Of a stretch of DNA of 64,000 nt, positions 33,710 to 42,345 are shown in pieces. How positions within the stretch are numbered: the first letter of the stretch is position 1; the number at the start of each line of letters is the position of its first letter. Origin of the DNA: an uncultured Saprospiraceae bacterium (GTDB taxonomy: Bacteria; Bacteroidota; Bacteroidia; Chitinophagales; Saprospiraceae); contig CALDGQ010000102.1 of assembly GCA_937941765.1 (NCBI GenBank), forward strand, positions 30,156 to 94,155, written 5' to 3'. Made by a program: the position numbers and the translations under genes. The notes under the pieces were generated by a model. It was not told the origin of the DNA. It worked only from the letters and a program-made list of their open reading frames with translations, and made no database searches.

Positions 33710-34680
33710 AAAATTTAATATTCACCATTTGTTCTTTCAACTACTTAGGTCAAGCACTTACGTTAGGTGATTCCATCAAAAAAACGAATCCGGATTATAA
33801 ATTTGTGATTGGTTTGGTGGATCGAATCGAAGATCGAAAACATATGCTGGACGGAGTAGAACACGAAGTGATGGAAATTGAGGATATGAATTATGAGGGT
33901 TTTGAAGAGATGTGCACACGGTACAATATTGTGGAGTTAAATACTGCTGTAAAGCCTTATTTCGCTGAATATTTAATGAATAAATATCCTGACTACACTA
34001 CATTTTCATATATGGATCCCGATATGAAAATCTTCCAAAGCTTATCTCCTTTAGAAGAAGCGTTAAGTAAAAATAACATCGTATTAACACCACATAGACT
34101 TTCTTCTCCGCCTGATCAGAAAACTGTTTCTGAATACAAATTGTTTACAATTGGTATCTTCAATTTGGGATTTATCGGTATGTCAAAATCTGAAGAAACA
34201 ATTCGTTTCTTGAGATGGTGGCAAGAAAAATTATTTAAAGAATGTATCTATGATCATCATAGAAATTTAAATGTCGATCAAGGTTGGATAACGTTGGCAC
34301 CTTGTTATTTTGATGGTGTTTTGTCTTGGCGCCATAAAGGTGCAAATATTGCTTATTGGAATTTGCACGAAAGGGTTGTTACGAAAAATGAAAATGGTGG
34401 TTACACAATTGGTGATGACCCATTGATATTTTTTCACTTTAGTAATTACAAGCCTTCTTTTCCTGATGAAATAAAACATGGCCTTACTGAAATGACTTTT
34501 GAAAAACGACCTGATGTAGTTGAATTGTTTAGAGACTATCATGAAGAATTGATGACCAATCGCTTTTTTGAGTTTAAAAGTCAAGATTGTAGAGTTCCTA
34601 TAAAATCAATGCGAAGAATACCAATTAAGGAAGTGCTAAAGAACAGAGCTTTCTCAACAATAGACAAGATTTTAAAGTAG
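33706..34680 (+). CDS. glycosyltransferase, GT8-like nucleotide-diphospho-sugar transferase
   Basis: GT-A-fold protein of 324 residues. The opening NLIFTICSFNYLGQALTLGDSIKKTNP and the metal-binding DxD-type motif YMDPDMKIF resemble GT8-like transferases found in bacterial surface-glycan loci. A second part, FNLGFIGMSKSEETIRFLRWWQ, then DQGWITLAPCYFDGV, completes the substrate pocket pattern. It overlaps the preceding sulfotransferase by 4 bases (ATGA). Donor sugar and linkage are unknown. It is flanked on both sides by sulfotransferase genes, suggesting that its sugar is sulfated. Confidence 0.76.
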   Translation: MKNLIFTICSFNYLGQALTLGDSIKKTNPDYKFVIGLVDRIEDRKHMLDGVEHEVMEIEDMNYEGFEEMCTRYNIVELNTAVKPYFAEYLMNKYPDYTTFSYMDPDMKIFQSLSPLEEALSKNNIVLTPHRLSSPPDQKTVSEYKLFTIGIFNLGFIGMSKSEETIRFLRWWQEKLFKECIYDHHRNLNVDQGWITLAPCYFDGVLSWRHKGANIAYWNLHERVVTKNENGGYTIGDDPLIFFHFSNYKPSFPDEIKHGLTEMTFEKRPDVVELFRDYHEELMTNRFFEFKSQDCRVPIKSMRRIPIKEVLKNRAFSTIDKILK

Positions 34681-34694
34681 ATTTATTTTCATTG

Positions 34695-35504
34695 ATGAAT
34701 ATAATTAGAAAGTCAATCTACAAAAGTGTTCCACTTTACGGTTTAGTGAAAGAAGTGTTGTACTACCGTGATATTATAAAAACACCCGTACGTGTTGCTG
34801 AAAAAGATATTGTTGTTTGTGGAATGCAACGATCAGGCTCTACACTGTTATATAATCTGCTTAATAAAATGATAGCATTAAAAGTGAACCCAGCACAAGG
34901 TTTCTTTTATTATACTCATGATTACGTTGAAAAAATCAATCAACCAAATTATTTTTTTCTAAGAAAAACACATAATTATACGGTCTTCCTGAAAAGAAGA
35001 ATTGCCAATAAATCTTCCCTGGCATTTTATACACATCGAAATCTACTAGACGTGATTGCTTCCTTTAAACAGAAAGGATGGGCTCCAGATGTTCACGATT
35101 TTGTTGTAAATGGAAGTTTGGATCAAATTGTTTCGGAAGCGATCTTGTATGGTCAGTTGAAAAATATCGTTCTGATTCCATACAATGATTTGTATCTAAA
35201 TAAGTCAGCGATCATTCATAAGTTAGCGAAACATCTAAAAATTGTTTTGGCTAAAAAAGAAGTTGAACAATTAGTAGAAGAAACTTCAGTTGTGAAAACG
35301 AAAGAAAAAATGTCGACGTTAGTTTACGAAGACCATGGAGGACGTAATCTAGTTAATGATGATACTGGTCTACATGCCAATCACATTAATAACCCTGCAC
35401 CGCAAAAATGGAAATCAGTACTAACCAATGAAGAAATAAAATTAGTGCAGACATCTAGTGCCTATAAAAAATATTGTAAGTTTTTCAATTACAATTTGAC
35501 ATAA
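34695..35504 (+). CDS. sulfotransferase family protein (third of three)
   Basis: Predicted PAPS-dependent sulfotransferase of 269 residues. VVCGMQRSGSTLLYNLL is the phosphosulfate loop and FYTHRNLLDVIASF the 3'-phosphate-binding strand-helix with Arg and Ser. HINNPAPQKWKSVLTNEE near the C-terminus corresponds to the region that binds the adenine/3'-phosphate side in the family. The start is ATG 34695, three bases after a TTG. It is less similar to the other two in this window than expected for a recent duplication, so each probably has its own acceptor. Confidence 0.82.
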   Translation: MNIIRKSIYKSVPLYGLVKEVLYYRDIIKTPVRVAEKDIVVCGMQRSGSTLLYNLLNKMIALKVNPAQGFFYYTHDYVEKINQPNYFFLRKTHNYTVFLKRRIANKSSLAFYTHRNLLDVIASFKQKGWAPDVHDFVVNGSLDQIVSEAILYGQLKNIVLIPYNDLYLNKSAIIHKLAKHLKIVLAKKEVEQLVEETSVVKTKEKMSTLVYEDHGGRNLVNDDTGLHANHINNPAPQKWKSVLTNEEIKLVQTSSAYKKYCKFFNYNLT

Positions 35505-35514
35505 AGAATAATCA

Positions 35515-36141
35515 ATGCTCAGGTTTTTACTCAATCTTTTAAAATCTCCAGTTAAGTTCTATAATAGTATTTTCAATTTTGCATTGCTAAGATTGACGAA
35601 TTCTAATTATAGTTCATTTCCAATTATTGTTGGAAAATTGGTAAGAAGAGGCAAGGGTAAATTGATAATCGGAAACCATGTTAAAATTAATAGCGAAACG
35701 TATATCAATCCGGTAGGTTTGGGATCGAAAACTATGTTTTATGTTGGACCAGAAGGTCAAATAAAAATTGGCAACCATGTTGGAATTTCTAGCAGTCTTT
35801 TTTTTGCAAACGAAAGTATTGTTATTGAAGATTATGCGATGATAGGTGGTGGTTGTCAAATTTTAGATAATGATTTTCATTCTCTTTATTCTAAAGATCG
35901 GCCAACACAAGGTCTGAATGTAAAATCAGCACCAATAAAAATAGAAGAACATGCTTTTATTGGTGCATCCTCTATCATTATAAAAGGTATAACAATCGGA
36001 GCACGTAGTATTGTTGCTGCTGGATCAGTTGTTACAAAATCTATTCCGCCCAATGAAATATGGGGCGGAAACCCAGCAACTTTTATTAAAAAAAATAGAC
36101 TCGAATTGCAAGAGTCAAATTCATTTTCATACGAAAAGTAA
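35515..36141 (+). CDS. left-handed beta-helix O-acyltransferase
   Basis: Hexapeptide-repeat acyltransferase of 208 residues, resembling the maltose/serine O-acetyltransferase group. Repeats are seen in IIGNHVKINSETYINPVG, IKIGNHVGISSSLFFAN and IEEHAFIGASSIIIKGITIG, and the protein ends with AGSVVTKSIPPNEIWGGNPA, a standard end of such enzymes. The histidine in NDFHSLYSKDRP fits the catalytic position. It probably acetylates a sugar of the repeat unit. It is 10 bases after the third sulfotransferase gene. Confidence 0.84.
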   Translation: MLRFLLNLLKSPVKFYNSIFNFALLRLTNSNYSSFPIIVGKLVRRGKGKLIIGNHVKINSETYINPVGLGSKTMFYVGPEGQIKIGNHVGISSSLFFANESIVIEDYAMIGGGCQILDNDFHSLYSKDRPTQGLNVKSAPIKIEEHAFIGASSIIIKGITIGARSIVAAGSVVTKSIPPNEIWGGNPATFIKKNRLELQESNSFSYEK

Positions 36142-36191
36142 TTACACTGGTTAGTAATAAAAGCATAATTGATAAAATCCTTTCGAATAGA

Positions 36192-37511
36192 ATGTCGGGA
36201 AAGATTTGTTTATGGTTGCTGATTTTTGTCAGTTTTTACTATCCCATAGGCGCATTTTTCATTTTGACATTGAATGTTCCATCTACTCCCGTCAATATCT
36301 TGATTAAGGGTAGTTGCGCTGCAGTTGCATTATACCTGATAATAGTTTGGGTACTCAATTCAAAACAAAAGCTTTCTTTGAAAACACCAATTTGGTTTAT
36401 TTTTGTTTGGTGGATTGGTTACACCATACGAATCTTATATGATTTGCAGATCGCAGATGTACACTTCGGAAGTAAACCAGACTCTCTGATTTATGGATAC
36501 ACCTTTGGAAATATATTGTTACCTATAACCGCAGGTGTATTGTGGTACAAACATATTAACATTAAGGAAGTTGCTCCTTTGGCATACAAATTTTTTGCGT
36601 TAGCAAACATTTTGGTATTCATAATTCTGATTCAGCAAAATGGTGGATTTAATGTTGGCCTATTCTTAAATCGAGCAGCTGCAATGGCGGAAAATGCGGA
36701 TAAAGATGAACTAATCCTAAATCCGATTGCCATAGGTTTTTATGGAAGCCTACTGACGATAACTTCTCTTTATTATTTAATTATCATAAAAAAGGCAAGG
36801 TTGTGGATCTACTTACCATTCTTTTTATTTGGAATTTTAATGGTAGTGTTAGGTGCTTCTAGGGGGCCATTTATTTCAACGATTTGTACGATGCTAATAA
36901 TTGTGTTTTATCGTTTCCGAATTTCTTATTCAAAGATTATAACATTCCTAAAAATTATTCTGATTATCATTGTCACAGGAGGTGTACTAACCGTTTCAAT
37001 CGGATCTAAGTTTTCACTTGAAGATTTTTCAATGTTCAATAGACTTAGTAAAATGGTGGATGATCGAAAAAAAGATAGAAAAGAAGTAAGAGATTATGCT
37101 TGGGCAGGTGCATGGCAAGATTTTTTGGATAGTCCAATTGTGGGTAAACAATTTGTTGGAACCTATGATAATTTTTACCCGCATAATATTGTATTAGAAA
37201 TACCGATGGCGACCGGGACAATTGGCAGTTTCTTTTTTCTTGGTTTTTTAATACCAGCTTTCGTCAAAATTTATAGATCATTCTGGCATCGAGATCATGA
37301 TTACTTTTTTATATCAATCATTTATTGCCCGATTTTGGTCGCCACCTTATTTTCGGGATCTCTTTTTATGACAATACATTTTTGGATGATACTATTGCTT
37401 TTAATTGCTTTTGATGTGAAGCCAAAAGCGAGATTGGTCCACGTACGTGCTAGTAAGCGGGTGACTCAAAATTATCAAACTAATATACACGAACTCAATT
37501 TTGATCGCTAA
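36192..37511 (+). CDS. wzy: O-antigen/capsule polymerase (Wzy-like, Wzy_C/WaaL family)
   Basis: Multi-spanning membrane protein of 439 residues with about 10-12 hydrophobic segments. A large extracytoplasmic loop contains KEVRDYAWAGAWQDFLDSP and the conserved YPHNIVLEIPMATG; the GASRGPFIS motif precedes it. These are the marks of the O-antigen ligase/polymerase superfamily, in which Wzy polymerises flipped repeat units and WaaL ligates chains. With Wzx, Wzz and OPX proteins in the same operon, polymerase is preferred. A ligase role cannot be ruled out by sequence. It overlaps the next gene by 11 bases if that gene starts at TTG 37501. Confidence 0.82.
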   Translation: MSGKICLWLLIFVSFYYPIGAFFILTLNVPSTPVNILIKGSCAAVALYLIIVWVLNSKQKLSLKTPIWFIFVWWIGYTIRILYDLQIADVHFGSKPDSLIYGYTFGNILLPITAGVLWYKHINIKEVAPLAYKFFALANILVFIILIQQNGGFNVGLFLNRAAAMAENADKDELILNPIAIGFYGSLLTITSLYYLIIIKKARLWIYLPFFLFGILMVVLGASRGPFISTICTMLIIVFYRFRISYSKIITFLKIILIIIVTGGVLTVSIGSKFSLEDFSMFNRLSKMVDDRKKDRKEVRDYAWAGAWQDFLDSPIVGKQFVGTYDNFYPHNIVLEIPMATGTIGSFFFLGFLIPAFVKIYRSFWHRDHDYFFISIIYCPILVATLFSGSLFMTIHFWMILLLLIAFDVKPKARLVHVRASKRVTQNYQTNIHELNFDR

Positions 37512-38652
37512 GGATATAGTAGTAGAAAAAGAAGTTAAAACTGTAAATGTCGTGTTTTTTTACTACGCATTGTTACACTATCGAGCATCTTTATTTGAAT
37601 ATTTAGCGGATGCAAAAGAAATTGAGTTTCAAGTAGTCTGCGGAAAAAACAAATGTCAGTTTGATAATATGAAATATTATGAAACCGATCGAGACTATGT
37701 ACATTTTGTAAATAACAAAGTGTTTTCAATCTTAGGAAGTAAGTTTATGATTCAACTGAATTCTATAAGAACCATCCTGAAATTGAATCCGGAAATATTA
37801 GTATTACGAGGTGTCAATCCTCAACTGATTTCAACACATTTGTTATTCTTCTTTTACAAGATTTTCAAACCTAAAACTAAAATACTTTGGTGGGGACATG
37901 GAACCCTCGGGAATCAAGGAAAATTTGGAGAAATATTACGCTTATTTTTTTACCGAAATTCGAAGGGCGTTTTAATTCAAGGCGAGAAAGGAGTAAAGAT
38001 ATTATCAAAGGCAGGTTTAAATAAGGATCAACTTTTCTTAGTTGGAAATAATTTAAATGATAGTGATCTAGGATATCTTAATCACGAAATCAAACCTAAA
38101 CAAGCTGGAAATACAATAAAGATACTTTTCGTTGGAAGAATTGTTGAAGAGAAACGGATTGATTTGTTATTAGAAGCATTGAAAATCCTGAAGGATGAAG
38201 GAAAACTATTTACCTGCAAGGTTATCGGCGCAGGTCCAATATTAGCCGATTTAAAAAATCAATCTAAAAATTTAGGACTAGATAACGAAGTCGAATTTTG
38301 TGGTGCTAAATATGGTCCCGATTTATCTCAATATTTTTTAGCTTCTGATATAGTAGTCATTCCAGATTATGTTGGGCTTTCCATTATACATGGACTTTCT
38401 TACGGATTGCCTTTCGTTTGCTCCGATGATTTTCAATTTCATGGTCCTGAAATGGAAGTATTTCAATCTAAAATAAATGGAACTTTATATCCTAAAAATG
38501 ATGTCAACAGTTTAAAAGAACAAATCAATTATTGGCATCAACGATTGGCTCAAGATAACACAATCGCCAACGATTGTATAGATTCAATTGAGAATTATAC
38601 AACTAAGTTTGTTGGAGATAATTTTCTAAAAGTATTGACAGAAAAAGTCTAA
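37501..38652 (+). CDS. glycosyltransferase, GT4 family
   Basis: GT-B glycosyltransferase of 383 residues. VVFFYYALLHYRASLFEYL forms the N-terminal acceptor strand-helix, and LWWGHGTLGNQGK is a segment typical of this subfamily. The donor domain has ILFVGRIVEEKRIDLLLEAL and the GLSIIHGLSYGLPFVCSD pattern. The TTG at 37501 overlaps the polymerase stop; no ATG lies near, and a later GTG would cut into the first strand, so the exact start is uncertain. Substrates are unknown. Confidence 0.82.
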   Translation: MIAKDIVVEKEVKTVNVVFFYYALLHYRASLFEYLADAKEIEFQVVCGKNKCQFDNMKYYETDRDYVHFVNNKVFSILGSKFMIQLNSIRTILKLNPEILVLRGVNPQLISTHLLFFFYKIFKPKTKILWWGHGTLGNQGKFGEILRLFFYRNSKGVLIQGEKGVKILSKAGLNKDQLFLVGNNLNDSDLGYLNHEIKPKQAGNTIKILFVGRIVEEKRIDLLLEALKILKDEGKLFTCKVIGAGPILADLKNQSKNLGLDNEVEFCGAKYGPDLSQYFLASDIVVIPDYVGLSIIHGLSYGLPFVCSDDFQFHGPEMEVFQSKINGTLYPKNDVNSLKEQINYWHQRLAQDNTIANDCIDSIENYTTKFVGDNFLKVLTEKV

Positions 38653-38665
38653 ATTTTAAAATATC

Positions 38666-39637
38666 ATGAAACCTACACAACTGTTTTTAATTTTTCTAAC
38701 AATACAATTATTTAGTCTTGGTTGTACTCCAATATCTGGAGAAAAATTATTGGAAAAAGAAGGTCTTCCTGTTGTTGAAAAAGTAGATGATTGCCGTTTT
38801 AAGCTTTACACCTGTCAAGGTGAAATTCCGAGAAAAGGGACTGTATTTTTAGAAGGAAATGAAATAAATGAAGTTAAGATTATAGTTGAGCGGTCGATTT
38901 ATACGAAAAACCCACTTAAGGTAGATGAGGCCAATCTTACCAAGGTGATTAACAGTATGTTTCCATCTAAGACTCAAAAGGGAATTTGTACATTGGATTG
39001 GGAAGGCAAAGCGCTTGCAATTCTTGAAAAATCTGATTCGGATTCGGCAGAATTTAAAACAATGGTTTCTGAATATATCAAAGCAATAAGAATCGCAAAA
39101 CGACTTCGTCCAAATATGAAATGGGGTTACTATGGTTTGCCTTTTAAAAATTATTGGAATCGAGATGATAATTGGAGAAATCGTACCCTTGAATTGCTTC
39201 CATTATTTAAAGAAGCAGATATGATTTTCCCATCCATCTATGATTTTTATGATGATTCTGTCGGATGGGCAGATGATCCCGCATATGTAAATGACAACGT
39301 AGTGTTAGCACTTGAAGTCGGTACACGTCTGAACAAACCAGTATTTCCTTTTGTATGGCATAGATATCACAATTCTAACAAAAAGAAAGGGTATGAACTC
39401 ATTCCGGAGGAAGAATTTAAAACGCATTTAGATGCAGCATTAAAAGCAAATTTTCAAAATAAATATATTAAAGGTATTGTATGGTGGGGAGCAGATCGTT
39501 GGTTTTATGCCAATAAAAAAAATGAGGTTCTGAAAAAAGAAGCTTCAAAAAATAAGAGTTTTGATGAGTATCAGAAAAATGTGCTGATCGATTACACAAA
39601 ATATATTCATGAAACTTTTAAAGAAAACTGTAAGTAA
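38666..39637 (+). CDS. hyaluronidase-like (GH56-like) lipoprotein, copy 1
   Basis: Likely exported protein with a signal peptide ending in a lipoprotein-like Cys20 (FLTIQLFSLGC). The rest resembles GH56 hyaluronidases of animals and venoms. CTLDWEG has D111 and E113 in the catalytic D-W-E arrangement. RLRPNMKWGYYGLP (147-159) matches the LRPxxxWGYY stretch. FPSIYDFY (188-195) matches PSIY. PVFPFVWHRYH (225-235) and GIVWWGADRWF (270-280) match the last two barrel strands. The length of 323 is near the family core. GH56 enzymes cut hyaluronan; here the local polymer, which probably contains acylamino-uronic acids, is a conceivable substrate. The assignment rests on motifs read by eye. A paralogue lies one gene downstream. 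Confidence 0.7.
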   Translation: MKPTQLFLIFLTIQLFSLGCTPISGEKLLEKEGLPVVEKVDDCRFKLYTCQGEIPRKGTVFLEGNEINEVKIIVERSIYTKNPLKVDEANLTKVINSMFPSKTQKGICTLDWEGKALAILEKSDSDSAEFKTMVSEYIKAIRIAKRLRPNMKWGYYGLPFKNYWNRDDNWRNRTLELLPLFKEADMIFPSIYDFYDDSVGWADDPAYVNDNVVLALEVGTRLNKPVFPFVWHRYHNSNKKKGYELIPEEEFKTHLDAALKANFQNKYIKGIVWWGADRWFYANKKNEVLKKEASKNKSFDEYQKNVLIDYTKYIHETFKENCK

Positions 39638-39675
39638 ATTGTTAAATATTCAACAATATTGAATCAACTCTTATT

Positions 39676-40389
39676 ATGAATTCGGATTTAAAAATATCAA
39701 TAGTTACTATAAATTACAATGATGCAGAGGGATTGGAAAAAACCATTTTAAGTGTTATTAACCAAACTTACAAAAATATTGAACACATCATTATTGATGG
39801 AGGTAGCACTGATAATAGTATCGATATTATTAAAAAATATGAAGATCATGTCGACTACTGGATTAGTGAACCAGACAATGGCGTCTTTGATGCCATGAAT
39901 AAGGGAATTAAAAAATGTACAGGCGATTGGGTGAATTTTATGAACTCAGCTGATACTTTTAATAACGATACAGTAATGTCCGATATCAATTTCGATGATT
40001 CTGCTTTGATTTATGGAGATACCATTAAAGTTCCAATCAATAAAAAGCGACCGATCTTTGAAATGAATTCCCTTAAATATGGGATGATAATGGCATGTCA
40101 TCAAGCCATGTTCTTTAATTTGAAACAGCATAAGAATGAAATTTATTACCACAAAAAATTGAATTTCTTTGCAGAATACGAACTCGTAAACAGGTTGTGG
40201 AAAAAGGATTATAAAATATCATATCAACCAGTAACTGTTGCCAATTATTTGATTGGTGGCCTATCATCCCAAATTTCTTGGGAAGCCAGGAGATCAAAAT
40301 TTTATGCGGTCTCAAAAAGCTATGGCATTGTTGGACTAATTCGTTTAGCACTAGAAAAAGTTAAGTTAGCTGGTTACAAAACTGTTTGA
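39676..40389 (+). CDS. glycosyltransferase, GT2 family (WcaA-like)
   Basis: Inverting GT-A glycosyltransferase of 237 residues. ISIVTINYNDAEGLEKTILS, HIIIDGGSTDNS and YWISEPDNGVFDAMNKGI are the classical WcaA-type motifs. The usual metal-binding NSDD is here NSADTF, so the DxD is altered. It lies between the two hyaluronidase-like genes. The acceptor and donor are unknown. The paralogue at 47929 keeps the standard NSDD. Confidence 0.83.
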   Translation: MNSDLKISIVTINYNDAEGLEKTILSVINQTYKNIEHIIIDGGSTDNSIDIIKKYEDHVDYWISEPDNGVFDAMNKGIKKCTGDWVNFMNSADTFNNDTVMSDINFDDSALIYGDTIKVPINKKRPIFEMNSLKYGMIMACHQAMFFNLKQHKNEIYYHKKLNFFAEYELVNRLWKKDYKISYQPVTVANYLIGGLSSQISWEARRSKFYAVSKSYGIVGLIRLALEKVKLAGYKTV

Positions 40390-40410
40390 TTTCGCTAAAA
40401 AGAACCTGTT

Positions 40411-41343
40411 ATTAAACACTTATTTCTTCTATTGCTTTCAGTTATTTGTTTTTCATGTAACAATCATTACACGAAACATGTAGCTGAAAAGAAGCGTTTC
40501 AAAATTTTATTTTCCAATAATCCGAATCCAGCAGTTGATGCAATTTTGGAGGAAAAAGAAATTGAAAAAGTAATTTTTGTCAATTCAGGAAGACATTTAG
40601 ATCCAAATCGTGATAAACAATTAAACCTAGATGTTTACACAAAATTTTTGGAGCAAGCAGCTAGTAAAAGAAGTGAAAGTGAATATGTTGTGTTGGATTG
40701 GGAGTGGATTTACAAAGATTTATTTGCAAAAGACATTAATAGTGAAAGGTGTAAAAATGCATTTTTGCAACTGGAAAAATGTCTTGAGCATGGGAGAAAA
40801 ATATTGCCAAACAAGAAATGGGGTTTTTATAATCTTCCCATTTGCCATTATTATGATTATGAAAAATGGCGAACAAAAAATTTGCGGATTCTAGATCTAC
40901 TAAAAAAAGTAGATGTCTTTTATCCTTCGCTATACGATTACTACAGAGATGATAATCCTTATGCTGGGAAAAAAAAGGATGAAGTTTATATTAGAAAAAA
41001 TCTTGATGTTGTTTTTGATTTAAACAAGTTGTTAGACAAAGAAATTTTCGTTTTTGTTTGGCATCGTTGGCACTACTCAAATTCTATACGACCACTTTAT
41101 ATGATCGATCTTCCAGAATTTAGAAATCATGTTGCCAAAATATTTGCATTTAAGAAATTCGAAAAACAAGTTGATGGAATCGTATGGTGGGGATCTGAAC
41201 AATACTTTTACAATATTAAAAGTAAAGCGCTTGTTGAAGAGATGAAAGGTTACAATGATTTCAGTGAATATTATGAAAACTTGGTTGAGAAGTATCTAAC
41301 TGTAATCATCGACGAAGCAAAGAACAAACAAATACAAAATTAG
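40411..41343 (+). CDS. hyaluronidase-like (GH56-like) lipoprotein, copy 2, apparent ATT start
   Basis: Paralogue of the protein at 38666. It keeps VVLDWEW (D96, E98 counted from 40411), LPNKKWGFYNLP, YPSLYDYYRDD, FVFVWHRWHYSN and GIVWWGSEQYF. The start is odd. The first standard codon, TTG 40432, gives only a stub of signal peptide (LSVICFSC). Reading upstream in frame from ATT 40411 gives (M)KHLFLLLLSVICFSC, a full lipoprotein signal with a basic residue. An in-frame TAA at 40396 limits any longer version. Either ATT is used as a rare start or an ancestral ATG has mutated. The exported, surface- or periplasm-facing location is inferred from the signal. Catalytic activity on the local polysaccharide is a hypothesis. 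Confidence 0.65.
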   Translation: MKHLFLLLLSVICFSCNNHYTKHVAEKKRFKILFSNNPNPAVDAILEEKEIEKVIFVNSGRHLDPNRDKQLNLDVYTKFLEQAASKRSESEYVVLDWEWIYKDLFAKDINSERCKNAFLQLEKCLEHGRKILPNKKWGFYNLPICHYYDYEKWRTKNLRILDLLKKVDVFYPSLYDYYRDDNPYAGKKKDEVYIRKNLDVVFDLNKLLDKEIFVFVWHRWHYSNSIRPLYMIDLPEFRNHVAKIFAFKKFEKQVDGIVWWGSEQYFYNIKSKALVEEMKGYNDFSEYYENLVEKYLTVIIDEAKNKQIQN

Positions 41344-41367
41344 AAATTTATCGAAAAGAACTTAACT

Positions 41368-42291
41368 ATGACCTTAGCGCCAATAATTTTATTCACTTAT
41401 AATCGACCAGAACATACCCGTATCACGCTGGAATATTTGTCTAATTGTGAATTGGCAGATCAATCCAAATTGTATGTTTTCTGTGATGGTCCAAGGGAAG
41501 ATGCTTCTGATGAAACCATTGATAAAATTCTGGAAGTACAACAAGTTCTGAAATCAAAACAGTGGACAAAGGAGATAGAAATTATGGTTGCCAAACAAAA
41601 TAAAGGCTTATACAGAAACGTGACAGAAGGTGTAACTCATGTAATCAATCTTCATGGCAAGTGTATTTGCATTGAAGATGATTTGATGATTTCAACAAGC
41701 TTCTTAAAGTTCATGAATGAAGCATTGAATAAATATCAAGATGACGAAATTGTTAAACAGGTTTCAGGTTTTTTATTCCCAATTAAAACAACAAATTCTA
41801 ACGAAGCTTTTTTCTTAGCATTGAGTAATACAATTGGATGGGGTACTTGGAAAAGAGCATGGGATCAAGTCGATTATGAAGTGAAAGGTGCTGAAATTTT
41901 GGATGCAAATAAGGAAGAAAAACTTAGATTTAATTTAGGTGGAGCTTACAACTTTTCCAAAATGTTGAAACGACAAATCTCCGATGAAGGTTATGGTTCT
42001 TGGGGAATTATTTTTTGGTGGATGGTATTCAAAACTAAAGGCTTGGTAATCTATCCAGACTATAGTTTAATCCAACACAATGATTTTGACCATTCTGGAC
42101 AACATGCTTCCGATGATTCTTATTACAATCATAAAGTTTGGAATAGTAATTATGAAGTAAAACATTTTCCTGATATTCCACAACTCAATTCAACCTATTT
42201 TAATCTTGTAAAAAAACATTTGAAAAACCGGTCCAAGTACACGTTTACAAATGTTCTTATAAAAATCAAATCATTGTTGTCAGCAACGTAA
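41368..42291 (+). CDS. glycosyltransferase, GT-A fold (GT2/GNT-I-like)
   Basis: Predicted GT-A transferase of 307 residues. ILFTYNRPEHTRITLEYL opens the fold, LYVFCDGPRED is the nucleotide-binding strand and CICIEDDLMISTSFL holds the metal-binding EDD. The second half contains GWGTWKRAWDQVDYEV and SWGIIFWWMVFKTKGLVIYP, found in a group of bacterial sugar transferases annotated as GT2 or similar to GNT-I. Donor and linkage are unknown. It lies directly after the second hyaluronidase-like gene. Confidence 0.78.
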   Translation: MTLAPIILFTYNRPEHTRITLEYLSNCELADQSKLYVFCDGPREDASDETIDKILEVQQVLKSKQWTKEIEIMVAKQNKGLYRNVTEGVTHVINLHGKCICIEDDLMISTSFLKFMNEALNKYQDDEIVKQVSGFLFPIKTTNSNEAFFLALSNTIGWGTWKRAWDQVDYEVKGAEILDANKEEKLRFNLGGAYNFSKMLKRQISDEGYGSWGIIFWWMVFKTKGLVIYPDYSLIQHNDFDHSGQHASDDSYYNHKVWNSNYEVKHFPDIPQLNSTYFNLVKKHLKNRSKYTFTNVLIKIKSLLSAT

Positions 42292-42297
42292 TTCTAT

Positions 42298-42329
42298 TTC
42301 TAAGGATTATATATCATAATGTCTTAGAA
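42298..42329. other. imperfect intercistronic hairpin
   Basis: ttctaag (42298-42304) pairs with cttagaa (42323-42329), and inside it attat (42306-42310) pairs with ataat (42316-42320). It sits in the 54-base gap before the methyltransferase gene. The composition is AT-rich, so its significance is modest; it may be a processing or weak pause site. Confidence 0.3.
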
Positions 42330-42345
42330 TTAAATCAAAATTTTA

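Noticed and set aside
39676..40389. GT2 with NSADTF instead of NSDD as a pseudogene
   Set aside because: The rest of the enzyme is intact and in frame, and the metal motif varies in this family, so loss of function is not supported.
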